A stretch of DNA of 64,000 nt, from assembly GCF_001590925.1 (NCBI RefSeq), contig NZ_BCTU01000022.1, positions 31,809-95,808 on the forward strand, written 5' to 3'. The notes below the pieces were generated by a model. That model did no database searches, was not told where the DNA came from, and saw nothing but the letters and a program-made list of their open reading frames with translations. Shown piece after piece: positions 48,390 to 58,988 of the stretch. The translations under genes and the position numbers were made by a program. Every line of letters starts with the position of its first letter. The first letter of the stretch is position 1. The stretch comes from Serratia plymuthica NBRC 102599 (GTDB lineage Bacteria; Pseudomonadota; Gammaproteobacteria; Enterobacterales; Enterobacteriaceae).

Positions 48390-50027
48390 TTACTGCTTGA
48401 TGATGTACAGATTTTTTACGTCGGTATAATCCAGCGGATCTTTACCGGTAAAGCCCCCGACCGACGGCCTGATCAGGCGCGCACTGACACGGTAATACAC
48501 CGGAACCAACGCAGAATCTTTATCCAACTGCGCTTCTGCCTGCTGATAAATCACGGCGCGTGCAGCCTCATCCGGCGCCTTCAACGTACTGGCCATCAGG
48601 GCGTCGAATGCCGGGCTCTTGTAGAAGATAGTGTTCATGCTGCTATTGGAAACCACCAGATTCAGGAAAGCGCTTGGCTCGTTATAATCACCGCACCAGG
48701 TCGCACGCGCCACGTCGTAGTCCCCTTGATGACGGCTTTCCAACGAGGTTTTCCACTCCTGATTACGCAACGTGACATCTGCCCCGAGGTTTTTCTTCCA
48801 CATCGACGCCGCAGCGATCGCCTGCTGTTTGTTTTGATCAGAGGTGTTATACAACAGCGTAAACTTCAAAGGTTTTGCCGCAGTGAAACCGGCTTGCGCC
48901 AACAGCTTCTTCGCTTCGGCATTACGCTGCTCCTGGCTCCAGCCCGCCCATTCCGGCGTGGTGAACCTGGCGCCATCGGTAAATGTTGGGGTGAAGTTGT
49001 ACGCCGGGATCTGGCCCTGGCCCATGATTTTGTTGGCGATGATGTCGCGATCGAGCGTTAGCTTCACCGCAGTGCGCACCCGGACGTCGGTAAAAGGTGC
49101 GCGCTGATTATTGATCTCGTAATAGAACGTGCACAGGAACGGGTTAACGTGCAGTTGCTCCGGGATTTCTTTTTTCATCTTCACGAACAGATTCGGTGGG
49201 ATAGCATTGTTGGTGATATCAATCTCACCGCTGCGGAAGCGGTTGACGTCGCTGACCTCTGAAGCGATCGGCAAGAAGGTCGCCTGGTCGATGACCGTTT
49301 TTTTGTTGTTCCAGTAGCTCGGGCTGCGCTCAAGCACAATACGCTCATTCACCACCCACTCTTTCAGGCGGTAAGCGCCGTTGCCGACATAGTTGGCGGG
49401 CAACGTCCATTTGTCGCCAAACTTTTCAACTACCGCTCGTTTTACCGGTTTCAACGAGGTATGGCTCAACATGCTGACAAAGTACGGCACCGGCTCGCTG
49501 AGTTGAACCTGCAGCGTTTTGTCATCGATAGCCTTGACGCCAAGGGTTTGCGGGCTTTTCTTGCCGGTCAGGATATCGTCGACGTTTTCAATTTTGGCGT
49601 ATTGCAAATAGCTGGCGTAAGGAGAAGCGATTTTGGGATCGGCCAGACGCTGCCAACTGTAGACAAAGTCCTGTGCGGTAACCGGAGAACCGTCGCTCCA
49701 CACCGCATCCGGGCGCAGGTGGAAAGTCCAGGTTTTAAAATCCTGGTTTTCCCAGGTTGCGGCGGCGGCCGGCACCACATGCCCATTGGCGTCGGTGCTG
49801 ACCAATCCTTCCAGCAGGTTAAGAATGATATTGCTTTCAGGTGTTCCTTCGACCTTGTGCGGATCCAATGAAGCGACTTCGCTGCCGTTGTTGATCACAA
49901 TGCTTTGCTGTTGGGCCAATTGCACCCCGGCCGGAACATCGGCCGCCTGTACGGAATAAACGGCGCTGATACCCAGCATGCCGGCAATGAACATGGTCAA
50001 CGGCGTGCGCTTCATTGTTTGCTGCAT
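48390..50027 (-). CDS. Second OppA-type oligopeptide-binding protein (tandem paralogue)
   Basis: The 545-residue product has a signal peptide (cut near VQA-ADVPAGVQLAQQQ) and aligns along its whole length with the adjacent OppA: ASLDPHKVEGTPESNI, FHLRPDAVWSDGSPVTAQDFVYSWQR, ATWCGDYNEPSAFLNL and LDYTDVKNLYIIKQ. The two copies are clearly diverged, so duplication is not recent. Both can feed OppBCDF; the second may widen the peptide range or bind another ligand. AAAAGGAGCC precedes the first ATG. It is the first gene of the opp operon here. Confidence 0.92.
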   Translation of the reverse strand: MQQTMKRTPLTMFIAGMLGISAVYSVQAADVPAGVQLAQQQSIVINNGSEVASLDPHKVEGTPESNIILNLLEGLVSTDANGHVVPAAAATWENQDFKTWTFHLRPDAVWSDGSPVTAQDFVYSWQRLADPKIASPYASYLQYAKIENVDDILTGKKSPQTLGVKAIDDKTLQVQLSEPVPYFVSMLSHTSLKPVKRAVVEKFGDKWTLPANYVGNGAYRLKEWVVNERIVLERSPSYWNNKKTVIDQATFLPIASEVSDVNRFRSGEIDITNNAIPPNLFVKMKKEIPEQLHVNPFLCTFYYEINNQRAPFTDVRVRTAVKLTLDRDIIANKIMGQGQIPAYNFTPTFTDGARFTTPEWAGWSQEQRNAEAKKLLAQAGFTAAKPLKFTLLYNTSDQNKQQAIAAASMWKKNLGADVTLRNQEWKTSLESRHQGDYDVARATWCGDYNEPSAFLNLVVSNSSMNTIFYKSPAFDALMASTLKAPDEAARAVIYQQAEAQLDKDSALVPVYYRVSARLIRPSVGGFTGKDPLDYTDVKNLYIIKQ

Positions 50028-50717
50028 AGTCGAGGCTCCTTTTCACCGACAAGCATTGCTTATCGATATTTGTGAAGTATTTATAAGAATTCTAAATAAC
50101 GGACACCAGCAAGAATCGTTCCTACTTTGACGACGCTCTGCAATTATCTAAGCGAATAAAGTTGCTCGGAAATTAGCAGAAGCCAAATTCCATAGCCAAT
50201 AATTTTTACAAAAATGTTAAGCAATTCTCTTTTATTGCCCAGTGTGCGATTTGCCCCACCGCTAACCAGACAACCCAGGCAATAACTAACAAATTGATTT
50301 TGTTGAATAAAATTAAAATAAGCCTTGTGCAATTTCTGCACCATAGGCCAGAGCTCACCACAAAGAAACATTCAGTTAACAAAGGCCCCGTTCAAAGAAC
50401 AAACGCCTGCTTATACGCGGTTAATCACTAATAACACCTGGATGAAAGCGAGACAAGCCCTACAGAATGATGTGACTAAATTAACAGCAGATTTGACATT
50501 AGGCAGGCTATAACGGGCAGAAAAGGCGCAAGATAAGGGTTAAAAATAGCGATTAGAGCTTTTATTGAGCAGCAAAGTGGGATTTATGCCACATCATGGT
50601 GCAAGTGAAGAAAATTTATTCACATTCCGCACTATATTAATGCGAGCCAATAATTAATTTTAACTTTTAAAATTAATTTGAGTCGCGAATTATCCTATTC
50701 GCGACCCACTGACCTGA
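50028..50717. other. Long AT-rich region upstream of the opp operon
   Basis: About 690 bases without a supported gene; two short frames (one per strand near 50144-50513) look accidental, being AT-rich and without family motifs. It should contain the opp promoter and a long leader. In E. coli the oppA leader is a target of Hfq-dependent GcvB, which I could not verify here. Confidence 0.5.
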
Positions 50718-51362
50718 TTACAACAGCCCCGGGAATATGGCTTTAATACCGGTAACAATAAACTCGATACCCAATGCCATCAGCAGCAGACCCATGATTC
50801 GGGTAATAACGTTGATGCCGGTTTGTCCCAATAAACGCACCAGCAAGGGAGCGGCACGGAACAGCAACCAACAGCAGAAAGCAAACAACGCAATCGCCAG
50901 GCTAAAACCCAGCAGGTTTTGCCAATTGTGATAACGGGAACTCCAGACAATAGTGGAACTGATAGCGCCCGGCCCCGCCATCAGGGGCAACGCCAACGGC
51001 ACCACGCCGATGCTTTCACGGATCGCGCTCTCCGATTTTTCCTGTTTGTTCTGTTTATCTTCACCCAGCTTGCCGCTGATCATCGACATGGCGATGCTTA
51101 CCACCAGAATGCCGCCGGCAATGCGGAACGAATCAATAGAGATGCCGAACATGCGCAAAATCCCCTCCCCCAGAAACAGCGAGGTCCACAGGATAATGGC
51201 AACCGACAGGTTGGCGGTCATGTTCGTTTTATTGCGTCCGGCCGCCGCCTGGTAGCTGGTCATGCTGATGAACACCGGCAAAATACCCACCGGGTTCACC
51301 AGCGCAAACAGGCCGACAAAAAATTTAATGTAGCCGGAAAAATCCAACAGAGATTGGCCCAC
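50718..51362 (-). CDS. ychE: YchE, MarC-family inner-membrane protein
   Basis: A 214-residue membrane protein of the MarC (UPF0056) family with about six helices. KFFVGLFALVNPVGILPVFISMT is the family N-terminus, VPLALPLMAGPGAISSTIV the central motif and NVITRIMGLLLMALGIEFIVTGIKA the end. Transport function is suspected but not shown. It is divergent from adhE, as in E. coli. Confidence 0.93.
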   Translation of the reverse strand: MGQSLLDFSGYIKFFVGLFALVNPVGILPVFISMTSYQAAAGRNKTNMTANLSVAIILWTSLFLGEGILRMFGISIDSFRIAGGILVVSIAMSMISGKLGEDKQNKQEKSESAIRESIGVVPLALPLMAGPGAISSTIVWSSRYHNWQNLLGFSLAIALFAFCCWLLFRAAPLLVRLLGQTGINVITRIMGLLLMALGIEFIVTGIKAIFPGLL

Positions 51363-51882
51363 AAATGACTCCGCTTAAATAGCTTTGAAAAGTGATACTG
51401 CCTACGCGCGCTAATGTAATTGAATTGCCACGGGTAATCCATTGGCCAAATGCAGCATTTTTATCCATTAAGAATAAAAGTTATGAAGCAATTCACTATT
51501 GTTAAAGTAATGTATGGTTTATGATTTTTTATGTTTAAAAAACACCTCTGCCACACAGTTATCAAGAATAATTATCAACAACTCAAGCTGAATGGTGTCA
51601 GCCTGCACTTTTCATGATTTAAATCACAAAATCGCTAATCAAGAGTAGTTAAGCTCTTAGTCGTAGTCAGGGAGTAGAACAGGTTAAGGAAAAAGAGGTA
51701 TCTCTGTTCAGCCCACCGGTCTTCCCCAGAGGCAGTGGGAAAGCTCTTTAAGCAAATCAGCAGCATGCGTTGTACAGTATGGAAAGCCCTTGTTTTTAAG
51801 CAGCATTTTCCGCTTAGGTGTCTATACTAGTTGCTCGCACGGCTTATTTACTGAAAGAGTTTAACATTATCAGGAGAGCATT
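51363..51882. other. adhE-ychE intergenic region
   Basis: A 520-base gap containing the long adhE leader. An FNR-like site lies near 51614. A long transcribed leader is known for E. coli adhE, whose mRNA is processed by RNase III. No gene is supported here. Confidence 0.6.
51614..51627 (+). promoter_or_regulatory. FNR-like site upstream of adhE
   Basis: ATGATTTAAATCAC keeps the core TGAT-N4-ATCA of the FNR box with two mismatches at the outer positions. AdhE is an anaerobic enzyme, so oxygen-dependent control is plausible, but a role for this site is inference. Confidence 0.4.
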
Positions 51883-54555
51883 ATGGCTGTAACGAATGTC
51901 GCTGAACTGAACGAGCTAGTCGCACGTGTCAAAAAAGCCCAGCGCGAATATGCCAACTTCACTCAAGAGCAAGTTGATAAAATCTTCCGCGCTGCTGCCC
52001 TCGCCGCTGCCGATGCCCGTATTCCCCTGGCCAAAATGGCCGTTGAAGAATCCGGTATGGGTATCGTTGAAGATAAAGTGATCAAAAACCACTTCGCTTC
52101 AGAGTATATCTACAACGCGTATAAAGATGAAAAAACCTGCGGTATCCTGTCTGAAGACGATACTTTTGGCACGATTACCATCGCCGAGCCTATTGGCTTG
52201 ATTTGCGGTATCGTACCGACCACCAACCCAACCTCTACGGCTATTTTTAAAGCGCTGATCAGCTTGAAAACCCGTAACGGCATTATCTTCTCGCCACATC
52301 CGCGTGCTAAAAACGCCACCAACAAAGCGGCGGATATCGTGTTGCAGGCGGCCATCGCTGCCGGGGCACCAAAAGACATCGTCGGCTGGATTGACCAGCC
52401 TACCGTTGAACTGTCCAACCAGTTAATGCACCACCCGGACATCAACCTGATCCTCGCTACCGGCGGCCCAGGTATGGTGAAAGCCGCCTACAGCTCCGGC
52501 AAGCCTGCAATCGGTGTTGGCGCCGGTAACACTCCGGTGGTGGTTGACGAGACAGCGGACATCAAACGCGTTGTTGCCTCTATTTTGATGTCTAAAACCT
52601 TCGACAGCGGTGTGATTTGCGCCTCCGAGCAGTCTGTCATCGTCGTTGACTCCGTCTATGATGCAGTGCGTGAGCGTTTCTCTTCCCACGGCGGCTACCT
52701 GCTGCAGGGCAAAGAGCTGAAAGCGGTCCAGGACATCATTCTGAAAAACGGCGGCCTGAACGCGGCTATCGTCGGCCAATCTGCGCCGAAAATCGCTGAA
52801 ATGGCCGGCATCAAAGTACCTGCCAGCACCAAGGTGCTGATCGGTGAAGTGAAATTGGTTGATGAATCCGAACCTTTCGCTCACGAAAAACTGTCTCCGA
52901 CGCTGGCAATGTATCGCGCCAAAGATTTTGAAGACGCCGTCAGCAAAGCGGAAAAACTGGTCGCCATGGGCGGTATCGGCCATACGTCCTGCCTTTACAC
53001 CGACCAGGATAACCAACCGGAACGCGTTGCCTTCTTCGGCGACAAGATGAAAACCGCACGTATCCTGATCAACACCCCGGCGTCTCAGGGTGGTATCGGT
53101 GACCTGTACAACTTTAAACTCGCTCCGTCACTGACGCTGGGCTGCGGTTCCTGGGGTGGTAACTCCATCTCTGAAAACGTCGGTCCAAAACACTTGATCA
53201 ACAAGAAAACTGTAGCGAAGCGAGCAGAAAACATGTTGTGGCATAAACTTCCGAAATCAATCTACTTCCGCCGTGGTTCATTGCCTATCGCGCTGGAAGA
53301 AGTAGCGACCGACGGGGCAAAACGCGCCTTCATTGTGACCGACCGCTACCTGTTCAACAACGGCTACGCAGACCAGATCACCACGGTTCTGAAATCGCAC
53401 GGCATTGAAACAGAAGTGTTCTTTGAGGTAGAAGCTGACCCAACGCTGTCCATCGTGCGTAAAGGCGCCGAACAGATGAACTCCTTCAAACCAGACGTGA
53501 TCATCGCGCTGGGCGGCGGTTCACCGATGGATGCTGCGAAAATCATGTGGGTGTTGTACGAGCATCCGGAAACCCATTTCGAAGACCTGGCGTTGCGCTT
53601 TATGGATATCCGTAAACGTATCTACAAGTTCCCGAAAATGGGCGTCAAAGCAAAAATGATTGCCGTCACCACTACCTCAGGTACCGGTTCTGAAGTCACG
53701 CCGTTTGCGGTAGTGACCGACGATGCGACCGGCCAGAAATACCCGCTGGCTGACTACGCATTGACGCCGGATATGGCGATCGTTGACGCCAATCTGGTGA
53801 TGAACATGCCGAAATCCCTCTGTGCCTTCGGCGGCTTGGATGCAGTTACCCACGCACTGGAAGCTTATGTATCGGTACTGGCGAACGAATACTCTGATGG
53901 CCAGGCGCTGCAAGCGCTGAAGTTGCTGAAAGAATATCTGCCAGCCAGCTACAAGGAAGGCGCCAAGAACCCGGTAGCCCGTGAGCGTGTGCACAACGCC
54001 GCGACCATTGCCGGTATCGCGTTTGCCAACGCCTTCCTGGGGGTTTGCCACTCCATGGCCCATAAACTGGGCTCTGAGTTCCATATCCCGCACGGCCTGG
54101 CCAACGCCATGTTGATCTCCAACGTCATTCGCTATAACGCGAACGACAATCCGACCAAGCAGACGGCCTTCAGCCAGTACGACCGCCCACAAGCACGTCG
54201 TCGCTACGCTGAAATCGCCGACCATCTCGGCCTAAGCGCACCGGGCGACCGTACCGCGCAAAAAATCGAGAAGCTGCTGGTATGGCTGGATGAGATCAAA
54301 ACTGAGCTGGGTATCCCTGCTTCCATCCGTGAAGCCGGCGTGCAGGAAGCCGACTTCCTGGCGAAAGTCGACAAACTGTCCGAAGACGCCTTTGACGACC
54401 AATGTACCGGCGCCAACCCGCGTTATCCGCTGATTGCCGAACTGAAGCAAATCATGCTGGATACCTTCTACGGGCGTAAGTTCAGCGAAGCGGACGAGGA
54501 AGAAGTTGTGGTTGCACCGGTTGCGGCCAAAGCGGAAAAAAAGTCCAAAAAATAA
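51883..54555 (+). CDS. adhE: Bifunctional acetaldehyde-CoA/alcohol dehydrogenase
   Basis: AdhE converts acetyl-CoA to ethanol in two NADH-dependent steps. Residues 1-440 form the aldehyde dehydrogenase, with catalytic Cys246 in DSGVICASEQ. The iron-dependent alcohol dehydrogenase occupies about 450-870 (ALGGGSPMDAAKIMW, TTTSGTGSEVTPFAVVTD, GLDAVTHALEAYVS, GVCHSMAHKLGSEFHIPHG). The 890-residue length matches E. coli (891). The enzyme forms spirosomes. AGGAGAG precedes the ATG. It is the main fermentative ethanol route. Confidence 0.97.
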   Translation: MAVTNVAELNELVARVKKAQREYANFTQEQVDKIFRAAALAAADARIPLAKMAVEESGMGIVEDKVIKNHFASEYIYNAYKDEKTCGILSEDDTFGTITIAEPIGLICGIVPTTNPTSTAIFKALISLKTRNGIIFSPHPRAKNATNKAADIVLQAAIAAGAPKDIVGWIDQPTVELSNQLMHHPDINLILATGGPGMVKAAYSSGKPAIGVGAGNTPVVVDETADIKRVVASILMSKTFDSGVICASEQSVIVVDSVYDAVRERFSSHGGYLLQGKELKAVQDIILKNGGLNAAIVGQSAPKIAEMAGIKVPASTKVLIGEVKLVDESEPFAHEKLSPTLAMYRAKDFEDAVSKAEKLVAMGGIGHTSCLYTDQDNQPERVAFFGDKMKTARILINTPASQGGIGDLYNFKLAPSLTLGCGSWGGNSISENVGPKHLINKKTVAKRAENMLWHKLPKSIYFRRGSLPIALEEVATDGAKRAFIVTDRYLFNNGYADQITTVLKSHGIETEVFFEVEADPTLSIVRKGAEQMNSFKPDVIIALGGGSPMDAAKIMWVLYEHPETHFEDLALRFMDIRKRIYKFPKMGVKAKMIAVTTTSGTGSEVTPFAVVTDDATGQKYPLADYALTPDMAIVDANLVMNMPKSLCAFGGLDAVTHALEAYVSVLANEYSDGQALQALKLLKEYLPASYKEGAKNPVARERVHNAATIAGIAFANAFLGVCHSMAHKLGSEFHIPHGLANAMLISNVIRYNANDNPTKQTAFSQYDRPQARRRYAEIADHLGLSAPGDRTAQKIEKLLVWLDEIKTELGIPASIREAGVQEADFLAKVDKLSEDAFDDQCTGANPRYPLIAELKQIMLDTFYGRKFSEADEEEVVVAPVAAKAEKKSKK

Positions 54556-54573
54556 CGGTTCATTGAGCCGACA

Positions 54574-54600
54574 AAAAAACCGCCGAAAGGCGGTTTTTTT
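54574..54600 (+). terminator. adhE terminator
   Basis: AAAAAACCGCC and GGCGGTTTTTT pair around GAAA, followed by more T; textbook intrinsic terminator 19 bases after the stop. Confidence 0.92.
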
Positions 54601-54680
54601 ATGTTGATAAATCACTCATTCGGCCTCACGGCACCGTAGCGCTAAAACGCCCCACAATGCATGCTACGCTGCCCAGCGGC

Positions 54681-55265
54681 TTACTCCAGTGCGTGTATGG
54701 CTTCCTTGTAATGTTTGCGGCAAACGGACACGTAGCTCTCGTTACCGCCTATCACGACCTGTTCACCTGCATGCATTGCCTGGCCGCTTTCATCCAGCCT
54801 CAGGACCATATTCGCCTTGCGGCCGCAGTGGCAGATGGTTTTCAACTCCACCAGTTTATCCGCCCAAGCCAGCAAATATTGGCTGCCGATAAACAGCTCA
54901 CCCAGAAAGTCGGTGCGCAACCCATAGCACAACACCGGAATATCCAGTTGGTCGACTACGTCGCACAATTGCTCAACCTGTGCTTTCGTCAAGAATTGGC
55001 TTTCATCCAATAACACGCAGTGTACCGGCTGCTGCTGATGTTCCTGAGCAATCATGGCATAAAGCATGGAGTCATTATTATAGAGCTGCGCCTGAGACGA
55101 CAATCCGATGCGCGAACTCACCTTCCCTACGCCAAAACGATGATCGATTTCGGCAGTAAACACCAACGTGCGCATACCACGTTCTTGATAATTATATGAA
55201 GATTGTAACAGCGCGGTGGATTTTCCTGCATTCATAGCAGAATAATAAAAATAAAGTTGAGCCAT
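54681..55265 (-). CDS. tdk: Thymidine kinase
   Basis: Salvages thymidine to d[24 protein letters not shown] carries the P-loop; [17 protein letters not shown] supplies the catalytic Glu region and the lasso loop. Structural Zn ligands are [13 protein letters not shown] and VCRKHY. The ATG at 55265 is the family start; the frame is open another 21 codons but these are unconserved. 194 residues. Divergent from hns. Confidence 0.95.
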   Translation of the reverse strand: MAQLYFYYSAMNAGKSTALLQSSYNYQERGMRTLVFTAEIDHRFGVGKVSSRIGLSSQAQLYNNDSMLYAMIAQEHQQQPVHCVLLDESQFLTKAQVEQLCDVVDQLDIPVLCYGLRTDFLGELFIGSQYLLAWADKLVELKTICHCGRKANMVLRLDESGQAMHAGEQVVIGGNESYVSVCRKHYKEAIHALE

Positions 55266-55965
55266 GGGCCCGCAACTCCAATGGTATAAGAAATATTCAG
55301 ACGTTGATTCAAGCGCTAAGTGTACCATAACCCGTCGGCCTGCTCATGCTCTGGGTTCTCAATATCCTGGGAAAGGTAATAGCAGGCTTTCAAATGAAAC
55401 ATTTCGTTCTGATCCAGCCCCTCTTTTACATCTATTTACAGGATAATCTTTGCCTGCCATCACTATTAATTACCGCTAATGATTTGCCCTCCGCATTAAT
55501 GGTTAAGCTAGTGGAGAGACGCCGTCGCACGACTGCCCCCCGGTTACAGACTCAAATCTATTAACCCCAAAAGGGAGCGCCGAGAAATTTAATGACATAA
55601 AACAGACAAAGGCACAGTTCTTGACGTTATCTTTACCCGCATACCCCCATTGTTTACAATGTCTGCATACTGAAACACGTGATTAAGCCCACAGAATTCG
55701 TCGTAATATCGATATAAAACACAATTATAACTTAGCCATAAATGCCTTACAGCCCCATCAAACATAGTGCGGCTGTTGAAAATTTGACTTAAAAATGGAG
55801 GTTGTAATACTTAACATCCCTACCTATATTAGCCATCCGGATCTGATTAGCCGTTTTTTTAAAGATAAATTTGAGCACTCCTTTCAATTTGGCTATTGCA
55901 GAAAAGAAAAGAGCACTCTATTATTATCCAGACGCCCCCCACCAATATAATTTGAGACTAGGATA
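55266..55965. other. tdk-hns intergenic region
   Basis: About 700 bases, strongly AT-rich in parts, containing the hns promoter and leader on the plus strand. A TTGACT at 55784 and TAATAC at 55805 are possible -35 and -10 boxes but the 15-base spacing is short. Curved AT tracts suit binding by H-NS itself, which autoregulates. No gene is supported. Confidence 0.55.
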
Positions 55966-56373
55966 ATGAGCGAAGCATTAAAGATTTTGAACAACATCCG
56001 TACTCTACGCGCACAGGCAAGAGAATGCAGCCTGGAAACGCTGGAAGAGATGCTTGAAAAACTGGAAGTTGTTGTGAACGAACGTCGCGAAGAAGACAGC
56101 CAGGCTCAAGCAGAAGTGGAAGAACGTACCCGTAAACTGCAGCAATATCGTGAAATGTTGATTGCTGACGGTATTGACCCAAATGAACTGCTGCAAACTA
56201 TGGCTGCGACTAAAGCCGCTGGTAAAGCCAAACGTCCAGTACGTCCAGCTAAATATCAATATAAAGACGAAAACGGCGAACTGAAAACCTGGACCGGCCA
56301 GGGCCGTACCCCGGCAGTGATTAAGAAAGCTATCGAAGAGCAAGGTAAATCTCTGGACGATTTCCTGCTGTAA
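55966..56373 (+). CDS. hns: H-NS nucleoid-structuring protein
   Basis: H-NS binds AT-rich DNA and silences horizontally acquired genes. Residues 1-65 form the coiled-coil oligomerisation helices ([32 protein letters not shown]). A linker follows and the C-terminal DNA-binding domain [20 protein letters not shown] includes the QGR core hook. 135 residues (E. coli 137). AGGATA precedes the ATG. It ends at a strong terminator. Confidence 0.97.
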   Translation: MSEALKILNNIRTLRAQARECSLETLEEMLEKLEVVVNERREEDSQAQAEVEERTRKLQQYREMLIADGIDPNELLQTMAATKAAGKAKRPVRPAKYQYKDENGELKTWTGQGRTPAVIKKAIEEQGKSLDDFLL

Positions 56374-56392
56374 TAGCATTTCGCTGCACGTT

Positions 56393-56419
56393 AAAAAGGC
56401 TCCCTATGGGAGCCTTTTT
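56393..56419 (+). terminator. hns terminator
   Basis: AAAAAGGCTCCC and GGGAGCCTTTTT pair around TAT, 20 bases after the hns stop. Confidence 0.92.
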
Positions 56420-56536
56420 GTTATGTGTATTTTCTGCCTGCCAAGCCCACAGCTTAGCTTTGACGCAAATATGCGCCCACGCCAGGCTCCCCATTCTTCT
56501 TATCGCCTGAGCTATCCCTGGCGTTTTTCAAGACAT

Positions 56537-56559
56537 AAAAAAGGGGCCGCAGCCCCTTT
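56537..56559 (-). terminator. Terminator of the epimerase/ugd operon
   Basis: AAAGGGGC and GCCCCTTT pair around CGCA. On the minus strand the stem is followed by T residues; it lies 23 bases after the epimerase stop. Confidence 0.85.
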
Positions 56560-56581
56560 ATAACATTGTTCAGTTGTTCAA

Positions 56582-57592
56582 TTACTGAACTTTATAAAAT
56601 GACTTATACCACTCGACAAAGCGTTTCACGCCTTCTTCAACACCGGTTTCCGGCTTGAAGCCGATAACGCGATAAAGCTCGGCGGTATCCGCGCTGGTAT
56701 CCAAAACGTCGCCAGGTTGCATCGGCAGCATATTCTTGCGCGCCTCAATCCCTAACGCCTGCTCCAGTGCGCGAATATATTCCATCAACTTCACCGGGCT
56801 GCTGTTGCCGATATTATAGACACGATAAGGCGCAGAACTGCTTGCCGGTGAACCCTGCTCGACCGTCCATGCCGCGTCAGCCTGAGGAATAACCGCCTGC
56901 AACCGCACAATAGCCTCAGCGATATCGTCAATGTAGGTAAAGTCACGGTGCATCTCGCCGTGGTTATATACGTCGATGCTTTCGCCCGCCAATATGGCCT
57001 TGGTAAATTTAAACAACGCCATATCCGGGCGGCCCCACGGGCCATATACGGTAAAGAACCGCAGGCCGGTGGTCGGAATACCATATAAGTGGGAATAGCT
57101 GTGCGACATCAGCTCATTGGCTTTTTTGGTTGCCGCATACAATGACACCGGATGATCAACTGAGTCTTCCGTCGCAAAGGGCAGTTTACGGTTCAGACCG
57201 TATACCGAACTGGAGGAGGCATATAACAGATGCTCAACTTTATTGTGGCGACACCCTTCCAGCACGTTTAAATGCCCAATGAGATTGGCATCCGCATAGG
57301 CCAGAGGATTTTCCAGCGAATAACGTACACCCGCCTGCGCACCCAGATGAATCACCCGTTGAAACTTTTGCTCTGCAAACAGCCCCGCCATACCTTCGCG
57401 ATCGGCCAGATCCAGCTTAATAAACTGAAATTCAGATTTATCCGAAAGCAACTCAAGGCGGGCCATTTTCAGGCCCACATCATAATAATCATTCAGGTTG
57501 TCGATACCGACAACCTGATGCCCGGCAGCCAACAAACGCTCAGCAATATGATAACCAATAAACCCTGCAGCGCCTGTAACCAGGAATTTCAT
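56582..57592 (-). CDS. UDP-glucuronate 4-epimerase (NAD-dependent SDR)
   Basis: Predicted to turn UDP-glucuronate into UDP-galacturonate, a donor for LPS core or capsule. The Rossmann GAAGFIGYHIAERL, the STS-type ASSSSVYG, the YxxxK of SLYAATKKANELM and the GLRFFTVYGPWGRPDMALFKF segment all match GalE-like 4-epimerases of the Uge/GAE type. 336 residues. A GTG at 57598 is also in frame; the ATG at 57592 is favoured since AAGGGG lies just before it. The gene starts 10 bases after the ugd stop, so ugd supplies its substrate in the same operon. Some uncertainty remains versus other 4-epimerases. Confidence 0.87.
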   Translation of the reverse strand: MKFLVTGAAGFIGYHIAERLLAAGHQVVGIDNLNDYYDVGLKMARLELLSDKSEFQFIKLDLADREGMAGLFAEQKFQRVIHLGAQAGVRYSLENPLAYADANLIGHLNVLEGCRHNKVEHLLYASSSSVYGLNRKLPFATEDSVDHPVSLYAATKKANELMSHSYSHLYGIPTTGLRFFTVYGPWGRPDMALFKFTKAILAGESIDVYNHGEMHRDFTYIDDIAEAIVRLQAVIPQADAAWTVEQGSPASSSAPYRVYNIGNSSPVKLMEYIRALEQALGIEARKNMLPMQPGDVLDTSADTAELYRVIGFKPETGVEEGVKRFVEWYKSFYKVQ

Positions 57593-57601
57593 GTTCACCC
57601 C

Positions 57602-58945
57602 TTAAATAACCGGCTGAATGGACGCGCCACGGCCGATTGCATAATACGTGAAACCGCGGCTTTCCAGACGTTCTGGATCAAACAGGTTGCGGCCATCAAA
57701 AATGACAGGCTGTTTAAGAGAACCTTTAACCACATCGAAATCTGGCGCACGGAAATTCTGCCATTCGGTACAGATAACCAGTGCGTCAGCCCCCTGCAGC
57801 GCCGCCTCTTTGGTGCCCACCAACTTCAGGTCGTCACGCTGACCATAGATACGCTGTACCTCGTTCATGGCTTCTGGGTCGAAGGCCTGAACGATAGCAC
57901 CCGCTTCCCACAGTTGCTCCATCAGCACTCGGCTGGAGGCCTCGCGCATGTCGTCGGTATTGGGTTTGAATGCCAGCCCCCACAACGCAAAGGTTTTACC
58001 TTTCAAATCTTCACCGAAGTGATGTTTGATAAATTTGGTCAGCTTATATTTTTGCTGATAGTTAACCTGCTCTACCGCCTGCAACAGTTTTGGCTGGTAA
58101 CCAATATGCTCCGCAGTGCGGATCAGCGCTTGAACATCTTTCGGGAAGCATGAGCCGCCGTAGCCGCAGCCCGGATAGATGAAGTGGTAACCGATACGCG
58201 AGTCAGAACCGATCCCCTGGCGCACTTTCTCGATATCCGCACCCAACATTTCGGCCAGATTGGACATTTCGTTCATAAAGCTGATCTTGGTCGCCAGCAT
58301 ACAGTTGGCGGCATATTTGGTCAGCTCGGCGCTGCGGATATCCATCATGATCATGCGATCGTGATTGCGGTTAAACGGCTCGTAAAGCTCACGGATAGGT
58401 TCGATAACCTCTTTGTTATCGGTACCGATAACAATACGCTCCGGACGCATGCAGTCCGCTACCGCCGCGCCCTCTTTCAGGAACTCCGGATTGGAAACCA
58501 CGTCGAATGGCACTGTGCTGCCGCGTTTTTTCAGGGTTTCTTCCATCACCTGGCGTACTTTATCCGCAGTACCGACCGGCACTGTAGATTTGTCGATCAC
58601 CACCTTGCGATCGGTCATATGTTCCGCGATGGTGCGCGCTACGGCAGTCACGTATTTCAGATCGGCAGAGCCGTCTTCATCCGGTGGCGTCCCCACGGCG
58701 ATGAACTGAATGGTACCGTGTGCAACACCGGCTTTAGCGTCGGTGGTGAAGTGCAGACGACCCGCTTCATAGTTCTGTTGCACCAGCGGCGTCAGACCGG
58801 GTTCAAAAATGGGGATATTCCCGTTCTTCAGGTTTTCGACTTTACGCTCGTCTACATCAATACACATAACGTCATGGCCGACTTCTGCCAATACCGCAGC
58901 CTGTACCAGGCCAACATAGCCAATACCAAAAACTGTTACTTTCAT
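57602..58945 (-). CDS. ugd: UDP-glucose 6-dehydrogenase
   Basis: Oxidises UDP-glucose to UDP-glucuronate with two NAD. The N-terminal Rossmann [36 protein letters not shown] and the catalytic Cys in [18 protein letters not shown] are present; [20 protein letters not shown] is the C-terminal domain motif. 447 residues, longer than the E. coli Ugd (388) and of the longer TuaD/Pseudomonas form. It lies in order galU-ugd-epimerase on one strand, making a coherent path. Confidence 0.95.
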   Translation of the reverse strand: MKVTVFGIGYVGLVQAAVLAEVGHDVMCIDVDERKVENLKNGNIPIFEPGLTPLVQQNYEAGRLHFTTDAKAGVAHGTIQFIAVGTPPDEDGSADLKYVTAVARTIAEHMTDRKVVIDKSTVPVGTADKVRQVMEETLKKRGSTVPFDVVSNPEFLKEGAAVADCMRPERIVIGTDNKEVIEPIRELYEPFNRNHDRMIMMDIRSAELTKYAANCMLATKISFMNEMSNLAEMLGADIEKVRQGIGSDSRIGYHFIYPGCGYGGSCFPKDVQALIRTAEHIGYQPKLLQAVEQVNYQQKYKLTKFIKHHFGEDLKGKTFALWGLAFKPNTDDMREASSRVLMEQLWEAGAIVQAFDPEAMNEVQRIYGQRDDLKLVGTKEAALQGADALVICTEWQNFRAPDFDVVKGSLKQPVIFDGRNLFDPERLESRGFTYYAIGRGASIQPVI

Positions 58946-58988
58946 GGGAAAATCCTAGTTTTTCAAATTAAGACGAAAGATAAATAAA

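Noticed and set aside
50144..50513. Two short frames in the opp upstream region
   Set aside because: AT-rich, no ribosome-binding site or family motif; treated as leader and promoter DNA.
57272..58153. Plus-strand frame of about 293 codons across ugd and the epimerase gene
   Set aside because: Spans two well-supported opposite-strand genes; shadow.
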